In this document: positions 52,801 to 54,442 of the stretch, piece by piece | Numbering within the stretch: the first letter of the stretch is position 1 | Layout: each line of letters opens with the position of its first letter | DNA from: Pyralis farinalis | Lineage: Eukaryota > Arthropoda > Insecta > Lepidoptera > Pyralidae | Reading direction: 5' to 3' | DNA length: 64,000 nt | Assembly (NCBI GenBank): GCA_947507595.1 | Contig: OX382276.1 | Span: 26,783,032-26,847,031 of the forward strand | Program-made: the position numbers and the translations under genes | Notes under the pieces: model-generated | The model's input: the letters and a program-made list of their open reading frames with translations, nothing else | What the model was told of the DNA's origin: nothing | The model's database searches: none

Positions 52801-53417
52801 TTTTCTCTCTGGGTTGTGGAGAGCTGACGGCAGTCGCTCCATACAGAAATCAGTACCTTCGTCAAATTCTTAGACTTAGGTAGCGGACCCCCCCAATGTT
52901 AATGAATTAGGAATCGGGATAACGATAAAAAGAAGAAGACTGTCGCCTATAAACGCTTGCAATACATGAAGTATCGCTCGTGTATCATCCGCAACAACAA
53001 GACAACTCCTTACGAGCTTACCGGTAACCACACTCACTCGCAGGAACACAACCGTGGAGTTTTTGACTGCGGTTTTCTATGAGGTACTTGCTTTTCCAGG
53101 CGAGCTGCTTTGATACACCCTACCTCTCTTGAAAACATCCAGACCAAGACAAACAGACATGTTCATACACACAAATGCTTGTACTGTGTAGCCATCGCAC
53201 CCTTGGTGTTAAAGTATCCATTGCTTACCACTCAACCACTGTAATCGTCAAAAATTATGTTACCAAATATTTCTGCTTAATCCTCAGGGCTGAACTCGAG
53301 AAGCGTCTTCCATGGATGGGTGTCCGTGAAAAAGACCCTGACAGCGTATCAACAACCACCACCATGGCCACGGCTCAATCCACGGGACAACCGGCCAACC
53401 AACCGGCCGAGGCGTAG
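7769..53417 (+). CDS. BRh: Blue-sensitive visual opsin, complete eight-exon gene
   Basis: Class A GPCR that binds a retinal chromophore in photoreceptor rhabdoms and signals through Gq. Joining 7769-7824, 8383-8574, 22480-22695, 27393-27523, 32940-33079, 50719-50912, 52170-52271 and 53288-53417 gives 386 residues with no frame break; all introns are GT-AG. Visible hallmarks: sequon N4-D-S, GN at 73-74 (TM1), Cys128 and Cys205 for the extracellular disulfide, DRY 152-154, CAWTPY 293-298 (TM6), Schiff-base Lys326 in TM7, DPWVY 332-336, and a Thr/Pro/Gln-rich tail. The N-terminal GPMAY motif, the LGWNIPEEH segment and the KKMNVKSL loop match lepidopteran blue opsins as I know them, better than UV or long-wavelength opsins. 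Length fits the family (about 375-390). Intron phases are 2,2,2,1,0,2,2. The blue assignment is from recalled family sequence, not a search; peak wavelength cannot be read from this. Confidence 0.93.
7825..8382 (+). other. Opsin intron 1 with a SINE fragment
   Basis: 558-bp intron. About 7986-8176 is a degraded tRNA-derived SINE of the family whose head reads like TAGCCCAGTGGA and whose body carries the ACCACTAAATTCG and CGGTGAAG blocks. Other copies are listed separately. Confidence 0.7.
8383..8574 (+). CDS. BRh: Blue opsin exon 2 (residues 19-83)
   Basis: Acceptor TTCTTACAG, donor GTGAGT. Encodes the rest of the N-terminal tail and TM1 (about 57-81, with GNGIVIW). Ends phase 2 in Thr83. 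Followed by a 13.9-kb intron containing a LINE with an intact open frame. Confidence 0.95.
8575..9470. other. Start of opsin intron 2
   Basis: Holds one copy of a repeat shared with 18107, 51365 and 61387 (about 8705-8835, minus). The rest, about 8850-9470, is unassigned, with CCCCCGCTACGTAACAATG near 9238. Confidence 0.4.
8705..8835 (-). repeat. Dispersed repeat X, copy 1
   Basis: Shares GCGTTGTATTTTAGCGC, CAGTGATTCGAGCC and ATTTTAACCAATAAGCC with the complement of 18175-18275 and with 51365-51430. Confidence 0.6.
9482..12670 (+). mobile_element. LINE (RTE-like) open frame, endonuclease plus reverse transcriptase
   Basis: An uninterrupted 1062-codon frame in opsin intron 2, same strand as the gene. 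An APE-type endonuclease occupies about residues 70-310, with Asn75 (GTWNVRG), Glu103, Tyr175 (AAYAP), Asp211/Asn213 (GDLNG), Asp278 and Asp304-His305 (TDH). Reverse transcriptase runs about 550-830 with FVDLEKAFD (687-695), GVKQGC and YADD (787-790). A C-terminal WFGHVERM block follows. All catalytic residues are present. The frame starts at GTG; the first in-frame ATG is at about codon 91, inside the endonuclease, so the copy is slightly 5' truncated or starts without AUG. The stop is followed at once by a (GATA) tail, as in RTE-type LINEs with almost no 3' UTR. Clade assignment is by motif memory only. Confidence 0.9.
12671..12692 (+). repeat. GATA-repeat 3' tail of the LINE
   Basis: The stop codon is followed by AGTTATAGATAGATAGATAG, a short tandem tail instead of poly(A). 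Confidence 0.7.
12770..13080 (-). mobile_element. Strongly decayed mariner fragment of another family
   Basis: On the minus strand, short frames resemble mariner transposase in the right order: NDEILYKI, EKWILFEQRKR, then KLSPMKLLVSV and GIVH. Stops and frameshifts separate them. Assigned from motif order only. Confidence 0.45.
13096..13362 (-). mobile_element. SINE type 1, tail and body, antisense
   Basis: Starts ACAACGTCGGGAGACATAC, then GCGATGCCACCTCTGCTGC and GGGAGCTCACTGGTG, and stops at CTCTCTTAAAAAAAG, short of the pol III head. Confidence 0.85.
13470..13548 (+). mobile_element. SINE type 1 tail fragment
   Basis: GGTTCATAGG, then TTTACATCAGGTGGG and TTCGACGTTGTAAAAAA. Confidence 0.6.
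13549..14145. other. Unassigned stretch of intron 2
   Basis: About 13780-14000 is more GC-rich than its surroundings (GTGGCGTTGACTGCGTCACT region). No coding or repeat match within the window. Confidence 0.3.
14146..14438. mobile_element. TTAA-bounded foldback element, copy 1 (partial)
   Basis: Starts TTAAGAGGGGG then CTAAGTGGCGCCCTCATTTTG, like the complete copy at 48732-49103. The right arm is shortened and ends in a local inverted repeat (ATGGTTCTTCAC and GTGAAGAACCAT). Confidence 0.7.
14460..14590 (-). mobile_element. SINE head fragment, antisense
   Basis: Shows CACCGAGCTCTTC, CTACCTCTCCTAAAAACATC and CTTGTGTGGGAATCGCATC in rearranged order, all parts of the type 1 SINE. Confidence 0.5.
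14700..15372 (+). mobile_element. LINE 3' fragment, about 670 bp
   Basis: Matches the last part of the intact LINE from GAAAGAGAAGAATCCAG to the stop at 15361-15364 with high similarity. A few indels break the frame and about 30 bp are missing near 15195. Confidence 0.88.
15373..16159. other. Unassigned intron 2 stretch with a 149-codon frame and a LINE-like tail
   Basis: 15516-15965 is open on the plus strand but resembles no family I know and includes the tail at 15818-15895 (CACCTGGCGTACCGTAGTCT then CTACCCCAATGGGAGACAG and ATGATATG). That tail recurs at 58918-58988, so the frame is probably a mobile-element remnant. A (TG) run lies at 16027-16043. Confidence 0.35.
15818..15895 (+). repeat. 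3' tail of an unnamed LINE-like repeat, copy 1
   Basis: Nearly identical to 58918-58988 (TCTCTGCCTACCCCAATGGG, then GACGTGATGATATGTATG). Confidence 0.65.
16160..16425 (-). mobile_element. tRNA-derived SINE, type 2 tail, antisense
   Basis: On the minus strand the head has the same A box and B box (GGGTTCGATTCCC) as the type 1 SINE. After the GTCTTGGTCTGGG block it switches to TGTATAATAAGTATG then CAAGCTTCGCTTACTTTGG and GCTAGATGGCGCTG, ending in (ATTT) repeats. Same composite as 22076-22318. Confidence 0.85.
16619..16725 (+). repeat. Hexanucleotide minisatellite (TTCGCG-like)
   Basis: Repeated CTTCGCGTTCGC and variants (TTCACG, TTTGCG, TTGGCG) over about 105 bp. GC-rich against AT-rich surroundings. 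Confidence 0.75.
16726..17204. other. AT-rich intron sequence
   Basis: No feature recognised. Confidence 0.3.
17205..17288 (-). repeat. Diverged SINE or LINE tail related to type 1
   Basis: ACAAGCGTACGGCCTGCCTG, then AGCAGTTACCGTAGCC and GCGTTGCCGACCCT resemble the type 1 SINE tail but differ throughout. Possibly the partner LINE tail. Confidence 0.5.
17307..17347. repeat. Perfect hairpin, 18-bp arms
   Basis: AACGTTGAGACTTCAACC at 17307-17324 and its exact complement at 17330-17347 with a 5-base loop. Confidence 0.85.
17348..18106. other. Mostly unassigned; SINE head fragment near 17812-17912
   Basis: GTGGGTTCGATTCCC near 17860 is a B box, followed by GTGTGCATAAACATGTATG, from a broken SINE head. 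Nothing else recognised. Confidence 0.45.
18107..18305 (+). repeat. Dispersed repeat X, copy 2
   Basis: CGCTACGGGTCG, CATCGCGTCACTT, GGCTTATTG and CCCATTGGTCAG are shared in order with 61387-61560. The complement of the last part matches 8705-8835. Confidence 0.7.
18363..18612 (-). mobile_element. SINE type 1 body and tail, antisense
   Basis: From TACGTCGGGAGGCGTAC through CACCTCTGCTGCTAACACAG to GCCGTACCTCTCTTAAAAAG. Diverged in the middle. Confidence 0.8.
18613..19259. other. AT-rich intron sequence
   Basis: Contains a run of CAATCAAACAATCAATCAAA near 18630. No gene recognised. Confidence 0.3.
19260..19840 (-). mobile_element. maT-like transposon fragment, antisense
   Basis: The complement matches the left half of the element at 33603-34849: TTCAACTCTTTAATTATTC, TCCCGCCG, the TDIPTLPLL region and CPDTLFTDENIF, which holds the first catalytic aspartate. 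The 3' half is missing. Confidence 0.75.
19841..20822. other. Unassigned intron stretch
   Basis: AT-rich to about 20150, then a more GC-rich block (20225-20530) with CCGGCCGAAAGGG and CCCGGAGGGTCCCCCC that may be a LINE leader, then AT-rich. A 15-bp-arm hairpin sits at 20026-20062. Confidence 0.3.
20823..21137 (+). mobile_element. SINE type 1, 5' truncated
   Basis: Begins in the GCATGAACATGTATGTTTG block after the pol III boxes and continues to CTCCCGACGTTGCAAAAAA. Confidence 0.85.
21138..22075. other. Unassigned intron stretch
   Basis: No shared repeat or coding family recognised. Confidence 0.3.
22076..22318 (-). mobile_element. tRNA-derived SINE, type 2 tail, antisense
   Basis: Nearly identical to 16160-16425 over the tail (CATCTAGCCCCAAAGTAAGC) and head (GTGTGGGAATCGAACCCACG). 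Ends at CACCGAGCTCGTC, 160 bp before exon 3. Confidence 0.87.
22480..22695 (+). CDS. BRh: Blue opsin exon 3 (residues 83-155), TM2-TM3
   Basis: Acceptor TTTATTCTAG, donor GTAAGT. Encodes the SKSLRSASN loop, TM2 with Asp102, Cys128 of the conserved disulfide, TM3 with the LGSLSGIGG segment, and the DRY motif at 152-154. Ends phase 2 in Lys155. Confidence 0.96.
22706..23555 (+). mobile_element. tRNA-derived SINE, type 3, split by a Harbinger-like element
   Basis: 22706-22949 and 23471-23555 give GATAGCCCAGTAGAT, CGGCGGTGAAGGAAAA, CTCTGGGTTGTG, ATCTTCGCCAAATCC, then GGCTTAG and TAACGGAATGACGCTAAG. The same series is uninterrupted at 37345-37688 and 52635-52938. Confidence 0.85.
22950..23470. 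mobile_element. PIF/Harbinger-like non-autonomous element, 521 bp
   Basis: Both ends start GGCCGG; the terminal inverted repeat extends 36 bp with three mismatches (core TACAGTGCTCGACCGAC). It is flanked by TTA at 22947-22949 and 23471-23473, and the intact SINE has only one TTA there. A 3-bp TTA duplication is the Harbinger signature. The interior holds tandem units of 39 bp (from about 23051) and 28 bp (from 23123). Confidence 0.88.
23556..24086. other. AT-rich intron 3 sequence
   Basis: No feature recognised. Confidence 0.3.
24087..25085 (+). mobile_element. LINE 3' fragment interrupted by an AT-rich insertion
   Basis: 24087-24235 and about 25013-25085 match consecutive parts of the LINE 3' end (CTTACCTACCATAACCAAAT, then GTCATGTGGTGCTCGGTTCT and CAGCAAGGGATTTGG). 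The middle, about 24240-25012, is foreign. Confidence 0.75.
24240..25012. mobile_element. Insertion with TTCTCGAG clusters and 120-bp tandem units
   Basis: CATGATTTCTCGAG occurs at both ends (24248 and 24936) with further CTCGAG and CCCGGG motifs. Inside, CAGCACCATTTTTGGCTGG-type units recur at 24489, 24609 and 24766. Exact borders not resolved. Confidence 0.5.
25086..26577. other. AT-rich intron 3 sequence
   Basis: About 1.5 kb without coding frames or repeats shared with the window. Confidence 0.3.
26586..27287. mobile_element. hAT-like non-autonomous element, 702 bp
   Basis: Ends CAGCGGCGTAGCGTGG and, on the complement, CAGTGGCGTAGCGTAG (16 bp, two mismatches). An 8-bp target duplication CTTCATCT lies at 26578-26585 and 27288-27295. 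Subterminal CCGCCCGGGGCGG occurs at both ends. No transposase frame inside. It ends about 105 bp before exon 4. Confidence 0.9.
27393..27523 (+). CDS. BRh: Blue opsin exon 4 (residues 155-199), TM4
   Basis: Acceptor TTGATTCAG, donor GTATGT. Not visible as an ATG-started open frame; found by completing the protein between exons 3 and 5. Encodes the second intracellular loop (TISCPLDGRINRVQ), TM4 (FTWFWAMPF) and IWGRFVP. Phase 2 in, phase 1 out, so both joins keep the frame. Confidence 0.95.
27822..27893 (+). mobile_element. LINE 3' end fragment
   Basis: AAAGGACCGCGTCTTATGGC through CCCCGCAAGGTACTTGG, then a TACATA tail. Only the last 70 bp of the LINE remain. Confidence 0.8.
27962..28243 (-). 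mobile_element. SINE type 1, antisense, internally deleted
   Basis: From ATGTCGGGAGGCATATAAG through CTCCAGGGAGTTGTTATTTG to CCTACCTCTG, then directly the end of the head, ACTGCGCCACC. The B-box part is missing. Confidence 0.8.
28318..28572. repeat. Dispersed 250-bp repeat Y, copy 1
   Basis: Nearly identical to 56527-56768 (CTTCTGCAATAACCCAGTAC, CACATTCGCAATAGTCCC, GCGCACGCCTATCAAATGAC). A third, partial copy is antisense at 32763-32845. Class not known. Confidence 0.75.
28573..30294. other. AT-rich intron 4 sequence
   Basis: Contains a hairpin near 29489-29512 (AAGTACTTAAACTGTT and its near complement). No gene or repeat recognised. Confidence 0.3.
30295..31070 (-). mobile_element. Second LINE family, 3' end antisense, interrupted
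   Basis: 30295-30400 and 30807-31070 are the complement of the region at 6950-7400 (ATCCTGTGCCACCTGCATCC, then AACTATGTGGCCGG). They are split by a younger insertion at 30401-30806. Confidence 0.75.
30401..30806 (+). mobile_element. Retroposed element with 14-bp target duplication
   Basis: 406 bp ending GCAAGATTAAAAAAAGA, flanked by AAACCTCTAGAGGT at 30387-30400 and 30807-30820. An A-rich 3' end and a long duplication mean target-primed insertion. The body (GGTCTCAGAAATACTGGTGG start) is probably a 5'-truncated LINE; family unknown. Confidence 0.82.
31122..32106 (-). mobile_element. mariner transposon copy B, antisense
   Basis: 985 bp between TA dinucleotides (31120-31121 and 32107-32108). 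Ends GGTTAAAGTATGATATTG and TTTCATACTTTAACTCC match copies A and C. The complement carries the same degraded transposase, including FRDLDNFLRG and RSPEFYRKDINK-like 3' codons. Confidence 0.85.
31249..31303. repeat. Perfect hairpin, 25-bp arms, inside mariner copy B
   Basis: GGCAGCAATGTATATTGTAT begins the left arm; the right arm 31279-31303 is its exact complement over 25 bp; the loop is ACCTA. Confidence 0.9.
32168..32556 (-). mobile_element. Full-length SINE type 1, antisense
   Basis: Tail ACAACGTCGGGAGGCATAG, body, and head GGGAATCGAATCCACGAG with CTGCGCCACCGAGCTCATC. About 389 bp, all parts in order. Confidence 0.88.
32763..32845 (-). repeat. Dispersed repeat Y, partial copy
   Basis: CCCGGTCATTTGATAGGCGT and CATCCAACGCGTAGAGGCCC are the complement of the right end of 28318-28572. 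Confidence 0.7.
32940..33079 (+). CDS. BRh: Blue opsin exon 5 (residues 199-245), loop 2 and TM5
   Basis: Acceptor TTGTTCACAG, donor GTAAGT. Carries GFLTTCSFDY with Cys205, disulfide partner of Cys128, and TM5 ending YFYSQLFGA. Ends phase 0. A 17.6-kb intron follows. Confidence 0.95.
33121..33257 (-). mobile_element. LINE 3' end fragment, antisense
   Basis: TATATTCACGCCAGGTCCCT through CCTCACTC to GTCGGTTCCTAAACTCCTGA. It starts 40 bp after the exon 5 donor. Confidence 0.82.
33258..33600. other. AT-rich intron 5 sequence
   Basis: No feature recognised. Confidence 0.3.
33603..34849 (+). mobile_element. maT-like (DD37D) Tc1/mariner transposon, inactivated
   Basis: About 1.25 kb. The left end has CTCTGGCCATAAATACTGTTAC-type sequence and the right end its complement (GTAACAGAACTTATGGCCGG). 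Transposase remnants in order: TDIPTLPLL, the HTH part RRNAIRKLKILCREMKI, SRIIKQDL, VMVWWGV, FFQQDSAPGHK, LDLNHLDYKLW, and IDSWPNRLKACIKATGRHFE at the end. From the Asp of QQDSAP to the Asp of HLDY are 37 residues, with an in-frame stop between them. That spacing is the maT/DD37D signature. Other fragments: 19260-19840, 49503-50170, 55428-55657 with 56795-56876. Confidence 0.8.
34852..35960. other. Mostly unassigned intron 5 sequence
   Basis: Includes a run of 20 G at 35184-35203. About 35690-35950 has an open plus frame and is locally GC-rich, but I recognise no family. Confidence 0.3.
35968..36425 (+). repeat. Dispersed lepidopteran repeat, about 455 bp
   Basis: Starts AAAATCGGCCAAGTGCGAGT and ends ACCCTTTGGGCACGGAATCC, with an internal (GGAC) run at 36340-36369 and two similar ATCACGTTTGTTGT blocks. 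I recall this as a very common interspersed repeat of moths and butterflies; class not determined. Confidence 0.65.
36461..36810 (+). mobile_element. SINE type 1, 5' truncated, with internal inverted patch
   Basis: AGAGAGGTAAGGCGCATC to TCCCGAGGTTGTATAAAA. At about 36540-36590 a short segment (GCCACCCCCGCTACGAGC, CTTACTGGTAACTGG) lies in the opposite orientation. Confidence 0.82.
36895..37303 (-). repeat. Tandem duplication of an antisense SINE segment
   Basis: Two nearly identical units, 36895-37101 and 37102-37303, each from CCGTAGCCTATGAACTCGCG through GCCACCTCTGCTGCTAACAC to CGAGGCAAATATGACTT. The second lacks a few bases before GAAAACGAGG. Confidence 0.9.
37345..37688 (+). mobile_element. 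tRNA-derived SINE type 3, near full length
   Basis: GTGATAGCCCAATGGATAG (A box), GGTTTGAATCC (B box, one change), ACCACTAAATTCG, GGCGGTGAAGGAAAAC, CCTCTGGGTTGTGGAG, CCGAATCCTTAAGCTTAGG and GGGATAACGCTAAGAAG. Reference copy for this family. Confidence 0.82.
37762..37890 (+). mobile_element. SINE type 3 head fragment and TATG repeats
   Basis: TTATAGCCCAGTGGATAAAG and GTTCAAAACCTGG, followed by (TATG)-rich sequence shared with the tail of the adjoining antisense LINE. Confidence 0.6.
37891..38222 (-). mobile_element. LINE 3' fragment with intact 93-codon frame, antisense
   Basis: The complement encodes the LINE C-terminus from MLRWFGHVERMRDERMTK to the stop without a break, ending at the equivalent of 12350. 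Very close to the intact copy in sequence. Confidence 0.9.
38279..38608. repeat. GC-rich foldback element, copy 1
   Basis: Left arm ACCTGCTTTGTGTGCTTCCG through ACCAATTAGTTCATGCGGCC to CAACATGCC; right arm is its near-exact complement, ending AAGCACACAAAGCAGGTT. Arms of about 95 bp, loop of about 120 bp with GCTGCTGCGG-type triplets. Its relatives are at 45248-45490 and 60733-60900. Confidence 0.82.
38609..38700. repeat. (TA) minisatellite with TTTACA spacers
   Basis: Alternating (TA) runs and TTTACA, four units of variable length. Confidence 0.85.
38701..38900 (+). mobile_element. SINE type 3, 3' half
   Basis: TTATCACTTGCTCATCGGTG, TATCTTCGCCAAATCATTAG, GTAGCGGACCCCGCC. Confidence 0.75.
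38915..39297. repeat. Two SINE type 1 pieces in inverted orientation
   Basis: 38915-39055 is antisense (GGCCCACCTGATGTAAAGCG to CTCACTCCCACGCATG). 39060-39297 is sense (ATCAAAGCCCGAC to the TTTATAAAACTACGG end). They meet head to head and would fold into a long imperfect hairpin. Confidence 0.75.
39298..41340. other. Mostly unassigned intron 5 sequence
   Basis: 39657-39735 is an antisense SINE tail scrap (CGTCGGGAGATAAGCAAAC). 39870-40110 is a degenerate array of AGATAGGC/CGAGATAG-like words. An (AT) run is at about 41000. No gene recognised. Confidence 0.4.
41359..42558 (+). mobile_element. mariner transposon copy C, inactivated
   Basis: 1200 bp bounded by TA (41357-41358 and 42559-42560). 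The left end matches TATGAAATTGCC and the right end GGCAATTTCATACTTAG. Transposase pieces match copy A and keep HDNARPHTA near 42225, so this copy retains the second catalytic aspartate that copy A lost, but it has stops, deletions and frameshifts elsewhere. Confidence 0.85.
42585..43190. mobile_element. 606-bp inverted-repeat element with C/G-rich subterminal runs
   Basis: Ends GGGGCCGTCCAT and ATGGACGGCCCC (12 bp perfect), with ATCACGTGAT-like words and C runs just inside both ends. A possible 3-bp duplication GAA lies at 42582-42584 and 43191-43193. It abuts mariner copy C. Family name not assigned. Confidence 0.8.
42884..43090 (-). pseudogene. Open frame fragment inside the 606-bp element
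   Basis: On the minus strand an ATG-less frame of about 66 codons ends at the stop at 42884-42886. It contains SRILTRPSIGRSREILCVV and ENDAEWLDETDVDLQQS, acidic at the end. It may be the C-terminus of the element's transposase, or chance. Confidence 0.3.
43393..43448 (-). mobile_element. LINE 3' end scrap, antisense
   Basis: TCTTCACGCCAGGTTCTTTG and GAGAACCGAGCGCCATGAGA with (TATG) at the left. Confidence 0.75.
43449..44325. other. Unassigned intron 5 sequence
   Basis: Short frames on both strands (43463-43651 plus, 43663-43866 minus) resemble no family I know. Confidence 0.3.
44326..44380 (-). mobile_element. LINE 3' end scrap, antisense
   Basis: ATCTTCACGCCAGGTCCCTT then GGGGTAGGCAGAGAGAACCG. 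Confidence 0.75.
44381..45247. other. Unassigned intron 5 sequence with a LINE-leader scrap
   Basis: 44545-44625 shares TCTGGAGCACTCGG and CTCGCCACAAGCTGTCCTG with the complement of 56125-56195. AAAATTCACGTTATTGC with CAAATTCCTAATCGTC at 44475-44525 recurs near 45635-45680. Confidence 0.4.
45248..45490. repeat. GC-rich foldback element, copy 2
   Basis: ATAACCTGTTTTGTATGCCT and CGCCACCAATTAGTCCATG at the left; ACTAATTGGTGGCGGAAGC and AAAGCAGGTTAGATTAAATT at the right. Both sides also share TTACATGCAATTT in inverted orientation. The loop contains TACCGGAGCAGCCATGG, also seen near 38390. Confidence 0.8.
45491..45801. other. Unassigned intron 5 sequence
   Basis: Only the short shared block noted near 45635-45680. 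Confidence 0.3.
45802..46090 (-). mobile_element. Second LINE family, 3' end antisense
   Basis: ATCATGATTTCATCCCAAGG, GACGTCCACTACTGAACATA, then CGTCCTACGCTGCGTTTTCC resemble the antisense RTE-type 3' end common in lepidopterans and the 30.3-kb copy. Confidence 0.65.
46091..48340. other. Unassigned intron 5 sequence
   Basis: AT-rich. A minus-strand frame at 47302-47496, rich in Arg (SGSLQVRLPRVAEGRRRL), is locally GC-rich and could be a transposon scrap; not recognised. Confidence 0.3.
48341..48388. repeat. Perfect hairpin, 21-bp arms
   Basis: Left arm starts AATCTTTAGAATGTGTAAAT; the right arm 48368-48388 is its exact complement; the loop is TCGTCT. Confidence 0.9.
48389..48731. other. AT-rich intron 5 sequence
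   Basis: No feature recognised. Confidence 0.3.
48732..49103. mobile_element. TTAA-bounded foldback element, complete copy
   Basis: Starts TTAAGAGGGTGCAC and ends GTGCACCCTCTTAA. The arms run about 130 bp each with roughly 95% identity by eye, including AAGTGGCGCCCTCATTTTG and CGCTCTATAGGGCAC. The TTAA could be a piggyBac-type target site or part of the repeat. A partial second copy is at 14146-14438. Confidence 0.85.
49104..49502. other. AT-rich intron 5 sequence
   Basis: No feature recognised. Confidence 0.3.
49503..50170 (+). mobile_element. maT-like transposon, 5' half
   Basis: Starts CTATTCTGACCATAAATACT and follows 33603-34300 through TDIPTLPLLKTI and CRV-type codons. It breaks off after about 670 bp and is shifted by indels. 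Confidence 0.8.
50265..50332 (+). mobile_element. LINE 3' end scrap
   Basis: GACCGTCATGTAGCGGTCTG then GCCTACCCCACAAGGGATTT and an AGATAGATAA tail. Confidence 0.65.
50333..50718. other. End of opsin intron 5
   Basis: No repeat recognised in the last 390 bp before exon 6. Confidence 0.35.
50719..50912 (+). CDS. BRh: Blue opsin exon 6 (residues 246-310), loop 3 and TM6
   Basis: Acceptor TTTCTTATAG; the donor GTCAGA is the weakest of the gene. Encodes the third cytoplasmic loop, with His249-Glu250-Arg251 where many insect opsins have HEK, then AKKMNVKSL and TM6 with CAWTPY. Ends phase 2 in Arg310. The coding frame runs to a stop soon after the donor, so splicing is needed. Confidence 0.94.
50913..52169. 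other. Opsin intron 6
   Basis: 1257 bp. 51365-51430 is a scrap of repeat X, antisense (CGTAGTGTTTTAGTGCCC, ATTTTAACCAATAAGACG). The rest is AT-rich and unassigned. Confidence 0.45.
52170..52271 (+). CDS. BRh: Blue opsin exon 7 (residues 310-344), TM7
   Basis: Acceptor TGTATTTAG, donor GTATAT. Contains the retinal-attachment Lys326 within AVCCKVVSC and the DPWVY motif, then NHPRY at the start of helix 8. Ends phase 2 in Arg344. Confidence 0.95.
52489..52538 (+). mobile_element. SINE type 1 tail scrap
   Basis: ATAGGTGGGCCGTATGCTTG and GTCGCCCGACATTGTTC. Confidence 0.6.
52635..52938 (+). mobile_element. SINE type 3, missing the A-box end
   Basis: GTACCACTGAACTCGG, TTGCTCGGCGGTGAAGGAAA, CTCTCTGGGTTGTGGAGAGC, GTAGCGGACCC, and ATCGGGATAACGATAAAAAG. 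Confidence 0.78.
52944..53254 (-). mobile_element. SINE type 1, antisense, adjoining opsin exon 8
   Basis: GCCTATAAACGCTTGCAATA through CTCACTCGCAGGAACACAAC to the decayed head (GTGTAGCCATCGCACCC, CCACTCAACCACTGTAATCG). It ends about 33 bp upstream of the exon 8 acceptor AG. Confidence 0.82.
53288..53417 (+). CDS. BRh: Blue opsin exon 8 (residues 344-386), C-terminal tail
   Basis: Acceptor TTAATCCTCAG. Encodes helix 8 (AELEKRLPWMGV) and a Ser/Thr-rich tail, a likely phosphorylation region, ending PAEA then TAG at 53415-53417. A SINE ends about 33 bp upstream of the acceptor AG. Confidence 0.94.
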
Positions 53418-54266
53418 ACCAACCTTTGATCAATGAAAGAAATCTGATGTGGATTCCGTCCATTGGTCTCCCAAATATGGAACTGGTGTAATAAAAATTC
53501 ATTTAGGACCAGCTAACATTAGCTTACTAATGTCGCAAATAATGGCTAATATTATCGGTGATCAGAAACTATTCATTAAAATTTAACCACTATAACCCTT
53601 CATATATATTTTTCTAACATATTTTTTGAGCGTAGTCAATATTCAATGGTATAATGAACATCTAAAGAACATCAAAGTAACTACGCTTTATGTGTTTAAA
53701 TTATCTCGACAAGACAAGCGACTCAATTAAAGTTCCATTTATTTGAATAATAAAATAGTGGGCGAAAAGTTACCCGAGGACATTTTCAGCAAATTATATT
53801 ACATGAAAATAATATTAAACTCGTGTGTCCCATTCTCGATATAAATGCCATGGAATATTACTATGAGTTCTAACTGTTGTGCGTTTTTATATTTCTCTTG
53901 TCATGTTGTCGTGACCATCGACGACCACGATAAATCGCGGCTGCGGTAAAGTCGCATTTATAATTTGCATGACGAGAAAATTATATGCATATTTCTATTC
54001 GGCTTGTGTTTAGTCTTCGATCGTCTTTTTTTCTCTGTGCTGCCGTTGTGCCGTGGAGGTCAACGGAAAAAAATATAAAAGCGCTCATTATTTCATTGAA
54101 ACAACCAGTAAACTACGCCCGTCTGTTCCATAATTGTAAAATATCTCAATATCGACCTAGGCAATGTATTTAATGGTACCGATTTAGCCGAATAGTACTT
54201 TTTTTACCAAGCAAACTGTAAAAAATAAAAAAATAATGACCGAATCCAACGACAAAAGCATCTTTA
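53418..54266 (+). other. Opsin 3' UTR and flank
   Basis: AT-rich sequence after the stop codon with two AATAAA hexamers. I recognise no repeat and no coding region here. Confidence 0.4.
53490..53495 (+). promoter_or_regulatory. Candidate poly(A) signal of the opsin
   Basis: AATAAA lies 73 bases after the stop codon. Another AATAAA occurs near 53749 and could serve a longer 3' UTR. Confidence 0.5.
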
Positions 54267-54442
54267 GGTCGATTCTACTAAAAAACTGCAACTGCACTGC
54301 AGCGCGGCGTGTGTCATAATACGGACATTTGACGTTTCGTTAAACGTCGCTGCTGTCAGATCGCTTGACGAAACGTCAAAATGTACGCATTTTGACACAC
54401 GCCGCGCTGCAGTGCAGTTGCAGTTTTTAGTAGAATCGGCCC
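54267..54442. mobile_element. 176-bp near-perfect palindromic MITE
   Basis: The left arm from GGTCGATTCTACTAAAAAAC through TGCACTGCAGCGCGGCGTG to TTTGACGTTTCG is repeated as complement up to GTAGAATCGGCC. Arms are about 85 bp with few mismatches. No clear target duplication; no frame. Confidence 0.85.
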
